Shown here: piece after piece, positions 46,399-59,544 of the stretch
Numbering within the stretch: position 1 is the stretch's first letter
Layout of the letters: each line of letters begins with the position of its first letter
NCBI RefSeq assembly: GCF_026151205.1
Contig: NC_087076.1
Coordinates: 2,875,902 to 2,939,901 of the forward strand
Length of the DNA: 64,000 nucleotides
Reading direction: 5' to 3'
Source of the DNA: Bolinopsis microptera
Taxonomy: Eukaryota > Ctenophora > Tentaculata > Lobata > Bolinopsidae
Position numbers and translations under genes: made by a program
Notes under the pieces: generated by a model
The model's input: only the letters and a program-made list of their open reading frames with translations
What the model was told of the DNA's origin: nothing
Database searches by the model: none

Positions 46399-46670
46399 CT
46401 AATTTTTTCAGTCCCATGGACTGGGTTTTATTTTTGCAATGATGATTTTCATAATATATAACCTGTAATACTATTCTGTATATATCTAATTTCGTTTTCC
46501 AAAAAAAAAACTTACCACTATCTCCAAAATCCACGTTTTTCTGCAAAAACGTCCATTCGTAACCTTTCAGTTTCGCTATTGCCTTTTATTTTACAAGAGG
46601 GTGAACGGAAACAATTGTACGCTAATTATACTTTATTGGTCGGTTTTAATTGTGAGTCTGCTTATACGTA

Positions 46671-46772
46671 TGTTGTAGGTTTACAACCTACCAGGACGCG
46701 CGCCGAGTTGGACTCGTCGTCGGTCCAGTATATGGAACAGATATTTTACGAGTATCACCCGTTAAATACGTA
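46671..46772 (+). repeat. Dispersed repeat, copy 3
   Basis: Copy of the 3311-3412 repeat in the second 9 kb segment, with the intact palindrome 'GTAGGTTTACAACCTAC'. Confidence 0.8.
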
Positions 46773-46799
46773 TTAGACTGCTTTATATTATTAGACTAG

Positions 46800-48480
46800 C
46801 ATACTGAAAAAGTGAATCTCCAGTTGGAGATGAGGACCCCTCTAAATCAACATTATACACATACCTTCTGTTACATCCTCAAGAAATGTAATAGATTTGT
46901 AGTGTTGTAAATGTAATTAGTTTAAACAGAAAATCTTTGATAAGCGTGGAGATTACAATTATCTATTTAGGTAACTGTACTTGTAGTTATTCGGTCATTT
47001 CATGAGATTGCAAATTTTAAATGAAAATGGATGAGGACAATAAGACAGTTATATCGGCAGTTATAAATCATTTGTAAAAATGAACAAAGTCATTAAGATC
47101 GTACAAACTTCAAACTTTTAAATGTAGTTTGTTGAAATCTCTTTAATACAATGTCTCAATATATCTTCACTTCTAGCATACTCATATGCAAATTGTATAT
47201 CATCTACGGACTACGGTATCATATATATGATCTTCAGAATTAACAGGGAGTTAATATCATGCGTGTGTCTAGAGCTGTAGCCTGTAGGGGATACTTCAGC
47301 TGGGTTGGAAATATCAGTATTCTCATAGACCACATTTCCAGCGGAGGAACTTCTCTGATTCCGTCACCAGCGTAGAACACATATTCCAGCTATTATTGTT
47401 GCTGTAAAGATAAGCACTGCCGCACCTCATTCTATCAAGATGCTGAGGGGTGCTGAAAAAATAATTATTGATTTCAAGAACTTTACAGTTTCTAAAACAG
47501 TTGTTACCTTACAATGGCAATGGGCCTTGGAATAAGTTCGCAAATAAGAGATTAAAAACCCACAAATTCTCTATTGAAAGGTACAAGGTCAAGAACCAAC
47601 TTGTGAACCTCCATCACATACATTGCTTAACTAGCGTCGATACATTGCTCACCGTCCGAGCACTTCGAATATCCTTCTGCACACTCTTTCTCTGGACAAT
47701 GTCCTAATACTAGAAAAAGTCAGACTTCTCAGTTCACAATTCTTCCCATTTAATCAGCGAGTTGTTGTTCTGATCGCACTTGTAGTACAAATGATATGCA
47801 GCAACTTTAGCTTTGTACTTGTAGTTATAGAGCACAACCTGATAATACAGGTTATTTATGATAAGCAATACTCTCACTATTAGTATTACATTAAGTTTAA
47901 CGATGTGTTTTGTTAAAATGTTTTTGAAAAAATTATTGGTAGCAATGAATTGTGCTCTGCCAATTGCAACACTTAAAATTTGATTGTGCTCTGCCAATTG
48001 CATCACTTGATTTAATTGAATGTATATATACTGTTTGACACACTTTTCGAATTATAGTTTAACGATGTTATTATTTTTAATCGATGTAATAGAAATATTA
48101 GTTAGATCGATAACATGATTTTATCCAAAATTGCGTTAAATGAGCTAAAAACAGATATTTCAGCATCAACATAATACATAAAAATCATCCCATATAATTA
48201 TATACTTCGATCGAGAGAAGTTGTCCGATACCGAAATCAAGCTGCTCCAGCTCCGGTTTGGGTCATGTTTGCATTTTTACAGGCACTTAACAAGCTCACT
48301 CCCCTGGACTAGCGTACATTGTCAGGACCATCTAAAAAAGCATACAATCAATCAAATGGAGGTAGAAAAGAAATCTTCAAAGAGATTTCAGTGGCCTGTG
48401 CAAATCAACCATGTTAGTATAAATTTGATCAATACCAGCGCAGCACTAGCAGCAGCAACTGCAGACACCACGGTCAGCAC
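46800..48480. other. Non-coding part of the 9 kb segment
   Basis: No readable gene. A 36-bp direct duplication containing 'GTGCTCTGCCAATTGCA' lies at 47949-48006; it is the reversed relative of 6003-6090. Confidence 0.45.
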
Positions 48481-48499
48481 TGCTCAATCGAAAATAAGT

Positions 48500-49235
48500 A
48501 ATGAATCGGTCACTAGCCGGCTATTAGCCGAGCTCTAAAGCAGACCTACTAGTAGCCGGTTCCAAACCGGCTACTAGTGTCGGCTAGTAGCCGGTTTGGA
48601 ACTAGAAGGTCCGCTTTAGAGCCGGCTAGTGACCGGTTAGTAGCCACTTGGTGGTTACTAGCCGGTTAGTAGCCGGTTAGTAGCCGGCTAGCGACCGCTT
48701 TTCGAGTGCCGGCTAGTAGGTCCGCTTAAGAGCCGGCTAGTGACCGGTTAGTAGCCGGTTAGTAGCCACTTGGTGGTTACTAGCCGGTTAGTAGCCGGTT
48801 AGTAGCCGGCTAGTGACCGCTTTCTAAGTGCCGGCTAGTAGCCGGTTTGGAACCGGCTACTAGTAGGTCCGCTTAAGAGCCGGCTAGTGACCGGTTAGTA
48901 GCCGGTTAGTAGCCACTTGGTGGTTACTAGCCGGTTAGTAGCCGGTTAGTAGCCGGCTAGTGACCGCTTTCTAAGTGCCGGCTAGTAGCCGGTTTAGAAC
49001 CGGCTACTAATAGGTCTGCTTTAGAGCTCGGCTAATAGCCGGCTAGTGACCGCTTAGTAGCCGGTTAGTAGCCACTTTGTGGTCACTATCCGGCTAGTAG
49101 CCGGTTAGTAGCCGGCTAGTGACCACTTTTCAAGTGCCGGTTAGTAGCCGGTTGGTAATGTGAAGTTGAGGAGCTGTTATTACAAAAGTGGCTACTAGCC
49201 GGCTAGTAGCCGGCTAGTAGCCGGTGTTCATATGG
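48500..49235 (+). repeat. Minisatellite of TAGTAGCCGG units with higher-order period
   Basis: Units such as 'CCGGTTAGTAGCCGGCTAGT' are tandemly repeated. A higher-order block beginning 'AGGTCCGCTT' recurs at about 48.61, 48.72, 48.86 and (as AGGTCTGCTT) 49.01 kb. Many units are self-complementary (CCGGCTAGTAGCCGG). Confidence 0.9.
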
Positions 49236-49390
49236 TACTGTGCAGGGACGTTGCATAGACGTTGCATAGACGTTGCATAGACTGACCGTGCAGGGAGTGT
49301 GCATAGAGTGTTCATTGTGCAGGGACGTTGCATAGACGGTTTTTTTGTTGTTGCACGGACGTTGCATAGACGTTGCATAGACTGTCCGGA
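49236..49390 (+). repeat. GACGTTGCATA tandem repeat
   Basis: About ten GACGTTGCATA-like 11-12 bp units, interspersed with 'GACTGACCGTGCAGGGA'. Confidence 0.85.
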
Positions 49391-50378
49391 GCTAAACGAC
49401 CAACTTCCCTGATGAATATCAGATATAAATTAAAATACTAAACGAAAAATGTCCAATGACCTTCTCTACATGATATTTAATAAAAAAACAAAAGAGGGTA
49501 AATCTTGGCGAATGAATAACTTTTCAAGCTGGATTACAATCCCAAAACAGATTAATATTGAGTCACATTAGTCGCTTATAAACACAATATTCAGCTGAAT
49601 TGCTGTGTTTTTTGCCTCCAACTTTGCCGCACAAAAGAAATGTTGGGCAGGTTCTACTCTGATCTACGTAATACAAAGAGAAACAAGACTTGTGTAGTAG
49701 TTGTGCAGCAATACTAAGGCAATGGGGCTACTACGGACCCTCCACCGGCCAAACCTTGTTAACAAAGCCGCAGTCAAGGTTTGGTGAACGGTAGTTAAAA
49801 CTAAAAGCGCGTAAGGGACATACGTCAAAGAGCAACATCATGTAGTGGACATCTTAGAAATGAGCAATAGGTAGCATGTTTAAGGTTGCTCCTTCATAAA
49901 TCGTCTTCCTACTCTGACAATAAATTACATCAACAGAGGATATCACCATTTCACCTTCACACAGACATCTAACGCTGTATTAGAAGATGACGATCAGACC
50001 TCATTATTAGAAACAAGACTTATCCAAACAAACGTAGAAGGAATAATTTTATCGGAAGTCATAACAAAATGGAGCTCCCCCACTTCAGGGATCTCCTGAA
50101 TAAAAGACACGTATTTGCTGCAGCCACGTCTACATTCTACAAGGACGTGAGCTGTATAAATCAATTATATAATATATACATATCCACCAGCGCCCAGCGG
50201 GCTATATTTGCGCCAGTACGTGGGCCCGCACTGCCCGCTAAAGTGGTGTATCAAAAGAAAAGAGAATATTTTTAATTGAGTCTAACACATTTTCAGTTGT
50301 GTTAAACTGAATATGTTCAAATTGAATGATATCAAAGACTTCGTCTCGCGGATTGACTTGATTTCATAACGTATTGTC

Positions 50379-50844
50379 CATAGTTGGTCAGTTCGTACAA
50401 AATTTGTAAAAAATTCGTACAGTTCGGCACCTTTTAAAAGTTCGGGATTAGTTCGGGAAAAATTCGCCTCATAAATTTTCGAAAAGCTAACTACAAAAAT
50501 CTTATAATTTGAAATATGAGGGGTTTAAGTTTTGTGTTTTGACCAATAATACAAATTGTATAACTGAAGTATTAGTAAGCATGAAAATCACTTCTCAACT
50601 TTATCAAGGAAATCAATGCAATAAGTCACATCAACTTTGCTATCATTATCAATATCACCTAAACTTGTAGTGTCCGACTCAGAAATCTGATTTAACAGTT
50701 TGAGGTTTCAATTTTTCGGACTCAAGTAATTAAAAAACAAAACTTTTTTTCTTAAAATTCGGTAAAAATTCCTCAACAGCTTTTTAAAATTCGTACAGTT
50801 CGGCACCTTTTAAAAGTTCGTACAGTGCGTACTGACCAACTATG
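50379..50844 (+). mobile_element. 466-bp hAT-like miniature element
   Basis: Ends 'CATAGTTGGTCAGT' and 'ACTGACCAACTATG' are inverted repeats, one base apart in position of the match. The 8-bp direct repeat GTATTGTC flanks it (50371-50378 and 50845-50852). A related copy of the surrounding sequence at 53200-53207 has GTATTGTC once and no insert, an empty site inside the same window. Confidence 0.9.
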
Positions 50845-51154
50845 GTATTGTCGCCTAAAACAGAAAGGTAGATTAACCATGAAGCATTAAAATTCGGTCT
50901 CAATCAGCTTACATGGTAAGAATTAATAGCATAAAAGTTCATGAAAAATGAGAGAAAAATTATAACGCGTCGTTTGAATTGTTTGCACGTTTAGACCGAC
51001 GTACGAAAATGCAAAGATCACACTGTTGCACTGATCAAATATTATTTATATAGTTCGATGCGTTTCCGTGAAGTTGTTTGTTCTAGCCTCTGCAGTGGCA
51101 CGTTTTTCGTGGGGAAAACGTGCACCCCCGTCACACCTTGAGATTGTTTATTTA

Positions 51155-52440
51155 ATTCTGGTAAGTATGGACGTTTGCAGGTGTCACATTAGACATTAGT
51201 GCAGCATCCCGAAAGCTATCCTAATACATAGCGACAATTGGAACACAGTACAGCACTAGCAGTTCTTAACGCACTGTATAAGTATTTCGCCCACGAACAT
51301 TCCGTTTGTATAATTTTCTTAGGAAATAAAAATAAAAAGTAAAACTCCAGGTTTTATATTAAGCGTTTTAATGAAGGCTCAAGTCATTGAGAGTCCCTGT
51401 GAGTGTATGTTAGCGGCATAATTGTACTTATGTTACGATGAATAAATTGGAGCAATGCGGAACACAGGAGGCGGAGCATTTTAAAACGCCACGCAAAATG
51501 TGATAACATCAATGTTTTACCTTATCGGACCTTATTTGGACGGACATTAATTGAACGATGGAGGCCCTAACGTTCATTTGAATGTCCGTTCAAATAAAGT
51601 CCGTTCATTTAAGGTCCGTCTAAGTTAAAGTCCGTTGAATTTTTTTCAAAAATTTGTCCACTCCGAACTTTTTGTCCAGAATATGACAACTATGAGAACT
51701 TTATTGTGCCGTAAGTTAACGACGGAAAGGTTCTCCTTGGTCTGCCGGAGGCACAGAAAACTTTACTAGTATATGATGTTTTCAAGGGTCACTTGGCGAA
51801 AAAAAAATTCTGGTAAGTATGGACGTTTGCAGGTGTCACATTAGTGCAGCATCCCGAAAGCTATCCTAATACATAGCGACAATTGGAACACAGTACAGCA
51901 GTTCTTAACACACTGTATAAGTATTTCGCCCACGAACATTTATAATTCCGTTTGTATAATTTTCTTAGGAAATAAAAATAAAAAGTAAAACTCCAGGTTT
52001 TATATTAAGCGTTTTAATGAAGGCTCAAGTCATTGAGAGTCCCTGTGAGTGTATGTTAGCGGCATAATTGTACTTATGTTACGATGAATAAATTGGAGCA
52101 ATGCGGAACACAGGAGGCGGAGCATTTTAAAACGCCACGCAAAATGTGATAACATCAATGTTTTAACTTATCGGACCTTATTTGGACGGACATTAATTGA
52201 ACGATGGAGGCCCTAACGTTCATTTGAATGTCCGTTCAAATAAAGTCCGTTCATTTAAGGTCCGTCTAAGTTAAAGTCCGTCGAATTTTTTTTCAAAAAT
52301 TTGTCCACTCCGAACTTTTTGTCCAGAATATGACAACTATGAGAACTTTATTGTGCCGTAAGTTAACGACGGAAAGGTTCTCCTTGGTCTGCCGGAGGCA
52401 CAGAAAACTTTACTAGTATATGATGTTTTCAAGGGTCACT
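51155..52440 (+). repeat. 650-bp tandem duplication
   Basis: 51155-51807 and 51808-52440 are near-identical, both starting 'ATTCTGGTAAGTATGGACG'. The junction is at 'CTTGGCGAAAAAAAAATTCT', where unit 1 breaks off inside the pogo-like transposase remnant and returns to upstream flank. The first 9 kb copy shows only one unit. Confidence 0.85.
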
Positions 52441-53050
52441 TGGCGGAAAAAAGTCATCGAAATTATGGCACTTAACAACATAGTTCATGAGCTAGTCCCC
52501 GCCAACATGACAAACTTGTTCCAGCCTATAGATATTACGGTAAATCGTGTTGCTAAGGACATTGTCCGGGGTTGTTATAGTTCATATTACTCAGGGGAGG
52601 TAATGAAACAGTGCTAGGAAAGCTCCACGTGATGTTAAGGTTAACCTAAAGTTGTCAAAGATAAAACCACTTCACGCCGAATGGCTTGTAAAAGTTAACA
52701 GTAACACTGAAATGCAGGACCGGGGTAATTTGATAAAAAAGGTTTCCATAAAGCTAGAAATCACTGATATTTCATGCACGAAAACCCATTTGGTGAAGAT
52801 GATATGTGATATTAGACACTGATCATGTACACATATTTTAACATTTTTACTGCTTAACGACTGCTTTTCTTACTTACTGTATAAAAATGGATTTAAAAAT
52901 TATTTGCTGAAATTTAAAAACGTCAAAAAAATGAAAAAATTCAGATTTTTGATGGTTTTGAATGCCTTCTATAGCGTTCATATTAGTAATAATGTCCGGT
53001 CATAATTATGTCCGTTCATTTTATGTCCGTCCAAATAAGGTCCGATAAGG
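52166..53050 (+). mobile_element. Pogo/Tigger-like element, internally deleted
   Basis: Ends 'CTTATCGGACCTTATTTGG' and 'CCAAATAAGGTCCGATAAGG' are inverted repeats flanked by TA. Subterminal 'GTCCGTTCAAATAAAGTCCG' motifs repeat several times. The interior carries only the C-terminal part of a DDE transposase. Another left end starts at 51520 within the tandem unit, and an isolated one at 60597. Confidence 0.8.
52420..52815 (+). pseudogene. Pogo-like DDE transposase C-terminal remnant
   Basis: 'LVPANMTNLFQPIDITVNRV' matches the conserved block around the last catalytic acidic residue of pogo/Tigger/jerky transposases. The frame stops at 52615-52617; the next family block ('VNLKLSKIKPLHAEWLVKV') follows in another frame at about 52630-52690. 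The N-terminal DNA-binding and first catalytic parts are absent, so it is inactive. Confidence 0.8.
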
Positions 53051-53059
53051 TAATTAGAA

Positions 53060-54036
<977 letters not shown>

Positions 54037-54119
54037 TGTCGGAACTAAGCTCGATCTACGCCAATCACGAGTTACAATGTATAACTTAGCTTCGTTGAGT
54101 GTTCAATCTTCAAATTTTC

Positions 54120-54620
54120 AACCGCTATAGAGTCCTCACTCCTCATGTTATAGGAGGGTACCGCTCTAGAGTCCTCATGTTATGGGATCTATAAGGGAGG
54201 GCCGCTCTACAGTCCTACTTCCGACCATCACCGGCCTACAGTCCACCGCTCAACAGTCCACCGCTCTACAGTCCTCATTTTAGGATCGTACCGCTCTAAA
54301 GTCCTCATGTTGTGAGATCTATAACTATAAGGGCGGCCGCTCTAGAGTCCTACCCTGGCGATTTGACACCGCTCTACAGTCCTACTTCCGACCTTCACCG
54401 ACCTACAGTCCTACGCTCAACAGTCCTCCGCTCAATAGTCCTACAGCTGTAGGACTCTAGAGATGTAGGACTCTAGAGCGGGGGACCCTAGAGCGGGGGA
54501 CTGTAGGGAGTACTTGGTCGAAAGTAGGACCCTAGAGCGGGGTCAAATCGCCAGGGTATGACCCTAGAGCGGAACTCCCTTACCGGACCCATACTATGAG
54601 GACTCTAAAGCGGTACCCAC
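54120..54620. repeat. Inverted minisatellite around a 20-bp palindrome
   Basis: Left of 54446, units 'CCGCTCTACAGTCCT' run forward with variants; right of it the reverse form 'AGGACTCTAGAGCGG' is repeated. The pivot AGTCCTACAG/CTGTAGGACT at 54437-54456 is a perfect palindrome. Confidence 0.85.
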
Positions 54621-55596
54621 ATACAAATTTTAAACGAATGTTTAAAAATGTTCATCATACACATACGACGTAGTGTTTCGAAATATATGGCAGTCAACTA
54701 TTATCCTCATCGAATCCAAACCATTTATTGCGAATTAGTTCAACATAATAGAAGTCATGTTATAGTCGTTGTTTCAATAGTAGGACAGTTTGTCGTTGCA
54801 GTTCCTTTGTGTCGTCTCTAGTCGACAACATTCATGGAGAAATTTGCAGGTAGTCAATACGTAAAAGACCCCTGATGAATCCTTAATCCAGGCACCTCCG
54901 CTAAATTACCCATTCTTATCTGCTACGGATATAGTTGCAGTGCTGGAGAATTTGGCTAAGCTTTAATTTCTTGTGATTTATGGACTGTAGTCATTGATCT
55001 TTGATTTTAATTTTATATATTATTTACCTTTACGGTACACTAGAAATAGGGTCCAATGCAAACAAAGAGAGCTAATTTTTTAATGCCCGCCATTTTAAAG
55101 CAATTTCATCCGTCCCAAAGCCTATAAAGGGCTTACTTGTAAATTTAACGTTCAGTATTGATCAGCAATACAAAATGTATATTGTATGTAAGATTTACAA
55201 TAAAATGCCGACACATTGCTAGATCATGAGCTAAGTTACTTAGTACCGTTATTAGTACCGTAATTAGCCTAAGTACGGTACGATTTCCAAATTGCAACAA
55301 AGGCAAATTCTGTTCCAACAATTCATTACGGCAATTATATAATGATAATGTTCAAGTTGCAATTATTGGACAATCAGAAAGCTCCTACGTTACTAGTCAG
55401 TGTGATTGTAGTCATGTAGCACAGTAACAACATTCATTTATTTTTTAAAAGTTTAGAGAATATATATATTCTATATATTATAGAATTCCTTTTTAGTTTT
55501 TTATTGCTTCTCTAATGTTTCAATTTAGTTTTACAAAAAAACTTTTGATCCTCGACTCATGGTTTCATGAAATGAAGAATTTTTTTCACAGATATA
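54621..55596. other. Upstream region of the receptor gene
   Basis: AT-rich, no ORF or repeat recognised beyond 'TTAGTACCGT' duplications near 55.24 kb. The promoter of the receptor gene is expected here but no element is identifiable. Confidence 0.4.
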
Positions 55597-58500
55597 ATGA
55601 CAATTATAGTGGGCTTATTAAAGAAGCTGCTAGCAATAATCCTCGTTACAGTCGCTCTGGGATCAGAGTCCCAACTTTCAGCGCCAGGTTTGTGTAAAAT
55701 ACAAGTTTTAATTAGTTAAGAAATTCCACGATTATTGTGATAAAAACAAATAAAGCGGGTAACAGAAATAAGTAAAAATCCCCATCTTCAGATGTATCAG
55801 TAGATTGCCAAATAGTGGAGGTTAGGGAGTATCTAAAGATGCAGTGTAATATAAACGGGACAACTTACTACAAATGTACTCATTCCAATATCTACTACCA
55901 AGTACCAATCGAGATATGTGAATTCCAGGTAAAGTTTTGTGGTGTTATTTTAGGAGGGGGGGGCAACCTCATAAATAATCATAAATACCTATTATGAAAT
56001 CGGAGACAGATTGACCTCAACTCGTTCCAAGAATGCTTCGACTGCTAAAAACGTTCAGTTTAAGCGTCCAATAATACGTAGAATCTTGATAATTTCAACT
56101 ACCCGGAGCCTTATAATATAAGAAAGAACTTTGAAGTTTTATTTTAGCAAGTCTGACATAACATTTTCTTACAGGAGCACACAGAAATATGTGAGAATGA
56201 TCCAGCGTTCTATCAAGTTTGCGGACACGCAACATGTCCACAGTATCAGTTTCAAGAAGATGCCCCTTTTCTCTGTGGTTCGTTTATGTGCCGTTTCTAT
56301 AGTACGAAGAATACATGGATTCAGGGAAATGGAGGATACGATATGATGTACTATTACTCATGCGATGGTGAATATTCCTGTTCCAATACAAAAATAGATG
56401 AGCAAAATTGTGATAAGGAAATGTTTATTTGTAACAAAGATGCCATGGACCAATATGTAAGTAACAGTTCGAAATATTGTAACTTGTTATACTATCTTTA
56501 AGATAATTTCTGCAAGTTCTCATGTTTGTTGTACTGTCCGGTTTTGAGAACAAACTTTCAGATCAAAGGAACCGAACAATGCAACGAAAAATGTAGCTGT
56601 TATCTATGTGAAGACGAAATTGGTTGTAAAGGAATTCGATAACTATGGAATATTTTGTGACAACACTTTTAACGAGAGAATAGGCTTCCAGAATTGGTAT
56701 ACTAGTTATGTACCACCCGCTGTCTTATGCGACGGTTATCAGGACTGTTTAGATAATTCAGATGAAACTGATTGCATCGGACATGAAACCTGTACAAGCA
56801 CCGAAAAACTCGGATCGAAAAACTTAACTCTCACTAAAAGAAACAGATGCGCAATTCCCATTGAACTTTATCTTGTTTGCCAGGATTACAGAGATCAACT
56901 CAATTGTTCTCGTGTTTTAGATTCCCCGCTTCTCTGCGAAGTTGATGGATATATGACATATGTCACACGATACGCACTCTGTAAAGAAACCAGTTTATGT
57001 GACAATGGACTAGATAAGAATTGTGATGCCGCAGAGGGTGGGTGTGTGATTCACAAACATCAGTTTTGTGATGGACACAAAAATTGTCCAGAAGGCAAAG
57101 ACGAAGACAACTCCATTTGTGAATCCTTGACAAATCAGACTTGCGAACGAAAGTTCTCCGACAGTAATCAACTAAGAACAGAACAGCCAATACCTCTTAG
57201 CTGGGTAGGAGATGGAGTGAAGGACTGTTTGAATGGCAAAGACGAAGATCTCGACTCCTGGAAGGTTTGTGGCCAAGGATGGACAAAAAGATATGTAGAA
57301 ATTGGCACAGCCTGTTCAGATGTATTTCTGTGTTCCACCATTACAGAAGAATACGAAGAATATGACAATCTTTGTGACCGAACTGGCACTTGCGATAAAG
57401 GGACCCAAATTTGCGAAGTTTCAAGAAATCATCGGGGTTTACAAAATCAGGTAATTGTGAAACATAATGGTAACATTTATATAGGTTACTATATACCGGG
57501 ATTAGAGAATTTGGAAAAGGACCCCACTCTTGAAAGACACTCAATCACTAACTTCACTTCACTTGATGAACCATTCGGGGTACCAACTCAGCCGATAACG
57601 ATTGCGATGTTTAAATCTAACCATCACTCCTTGTGCAGTTTCGTCTATGGAGAAATCTATGTCCACTTAAGCTGCAGTGGATTTTGTAGCAACGTTTCCT
57701 GCATCCTGAAGCCAGTTAAATTTGATTCTTGTTATAACATTAAGCATAATCGGGTGTTCACTTTGAGCGGGAAGAACTACTTGACTGTTGCCTCTAAGAA
57801 AAAAGGAAATTATGTTAGCAACCTTTTCCCCTGTAACAATGGCTATTGTGTCACCCATGATAAGGTTTGTGATTTGGTGGATAACTGTGGGGATGGTTCG
57901 GATGAAATTAACTGCATCAATCATTTCAAATGCAAAGAAAGTGGAAAAATGATCCCGCTTAACAGGGTTGAAGATGGCCATTATGACTGTGAGGATTTTT
58001 CAGATGAATGCTCACACTCTAAATCTATTATTGATAACCCGTTTCTGTCGGTATCTTCGTGGATTATTGGACTTCTGGCCACTTTATTTAACACCATAGT
58101 TTTCATGAGAACGATTACTGAGTTGAGAGATTTTGGTTGCTCATACAAACTCTTGAACAAATTGATGATTCTCATGATATCACTTGGGGACTTCATGGTT
58201 GGACTATATCTTGTAGTTTTATCAGTAGTTAACGTTCTCCTCAAAGAGACATACTGCAAAAAAAGGTTGGTCTGGCTAACAAGTGGTTACTGTGCGGCTT
58301 TGGGCGTGGTAAGTTCCACTGGATCTCAGATATCGCTGTTTGCTATGGTGGTTCTCAGCTTGTGTAGAGTCATCAATATAAGAAGTGCGAGACCTGGCAC
58401 AACTGGAAACAAATGGTATACATTCATCATTTTGGCTTTGGTGGCTATCGTGTTGCTAGCTTCATTCACAATATCGTACCTGCCATTACTGGACAGACTT

Positions 58501-59544
58501 GAGGACTTTTTTGTCAATGGTCTTCTCTATGACAAAAAAATCAAACTTTTTGTCGGTGCTCCATCAAAACAGAAACACGTCGCGATTTTGGAAAAGTACT
58601 ACTCGAAGTATAGGGGAAATCCAAATCTACCCTGGTCAACGATTCGGCGTCTTGTGCAGAACATGTTTTCTCAGAGATATGGTGGTGTCAATGGTGTCAA
58701 GCTACACTTTTATGGCAACGATGGAGTCTGTTTGTTCAAGTATTTTGTTACCCCAGAAGATCCTCAAGCTTTTTACACCTTGTCCTTGCTCTCCTTAAAC
58801 TTTGCATGCTTTTTCATCATTTTCTCTTCATATGCTCTTATAAACATACATGTAGTAACATCGACTTTCTCCAAATACGTGAGAAAATGTTCTGAAAGTG
58901 AAAGAGCTGGCCTTCAAGGGCGATTTACTTCATTACAAATTCAACGTAAAATAACTATTATAATTTTGACGGACTTCTTCTGTTGGGTGCCGTTTGTTGT
59001 TGTGTCAGGATTGCACTATTTACTTATTGTAGATGCTTCACCTTGGTATGCAACATTCTCGATAGTGATCCTTCCTATCAACTCTGTCATAAATCCATTA
59101 CTATATGATCCATACCTCGGTTTTTTGTTCAAGAGGACCTTAACAATCGCGAAGAGTATAACTGATTTATCAATTTCGATGATACGTGCACCTTCTGAAA
59201 GAGAGACAATTTCTACTGAAGCAGAAATTAGAAACCCAACAAGACCAACTAAACTCACTGATTCTCGGCCACACAAGAAGAGAATGAGGAGATTGATGGA
59301 AGAAGAGATAGTTACAGTTTCGTCACCACCAACACCTATTCTTCCTAGAGCTGAGCGTCATGCTCTCCGGATGATGAGAAGAAACATCGGATTGTCTAAA
59401 GCAGTAGATGATACTGAAACTTTGCAGTATGGTGGATTGTGCACGACAACTGACATTGAGGATGAAAATATGAAATTAAACGAAACTCTGTTGTCCAGTT
59501 TAAGAATTGAACAGCCGGTTGCGCCATTGCCCCCGACTGAATGA
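55597..59544 (+). CDS. LDLa-repeat 7TM receptor (GRL101-like), one frame break
   Basis: Class A-like G-protein-coupled receptor with a long Cys-rich ectodomain. Exons 55597-55687 (signal peptide 'LLAIILVTVALG'), 55792-55928 and 56175-56456 join in frame; the last exon starts at 56562. It carries LDL-receptor class A modules ('LCDGYQDCLDNSDETDC', 'FCDGHKNCPEGKDEDNSIC', 'VCDLVDNCGDGSDEINC') and Cys-rich spacers, then seven hydrophobic segments (about 58045-59150) with 'NSVINPLLYD' in TM7 and a Ser/Pro/Arg-rich tail. Total length would be about 1,163 residues. Such receptors (Lymnaea GRL101 type) are frequent in cnidarians, molluscs and amphioxus; the ligand is unknown. The frame entering exon 4 gives 'QCNEKCSCYLCEDEIGC' but hits TAA at 56640, while the long ORF lies one base over, implying an indel between about 56625 and 56640. 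Confidence 0.85.

Larger units (their letters stand above)
43765..52995 (+). other. Second, cleaner copy of the 9 kb segment
   Basis: Repeats 34312-43215 in the same orientation. It includes small differences that look allelic, such as 'GTTGCACGTACAAATT' against 'GTACAAATT', plus an additional 650-bp tandem unit at 51.8 kb. Confidence 0.9.

Noticed and set aside
48500-49390. Possible CRISPR array
   Set aside because: Direct repeats are contiguous and variable, without unique spacers, in a eukaryotic genome.
34312-52995. True recent segmental duplication
   Set aside because: The quality drop, poly-A join and allele-like differences favour an assembly cause.
56608-56637. Receptor start at 56608
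   Set aside because: The codon is GTG, and three upstream exons with signal peptide and Cys-rich sequence precede it.
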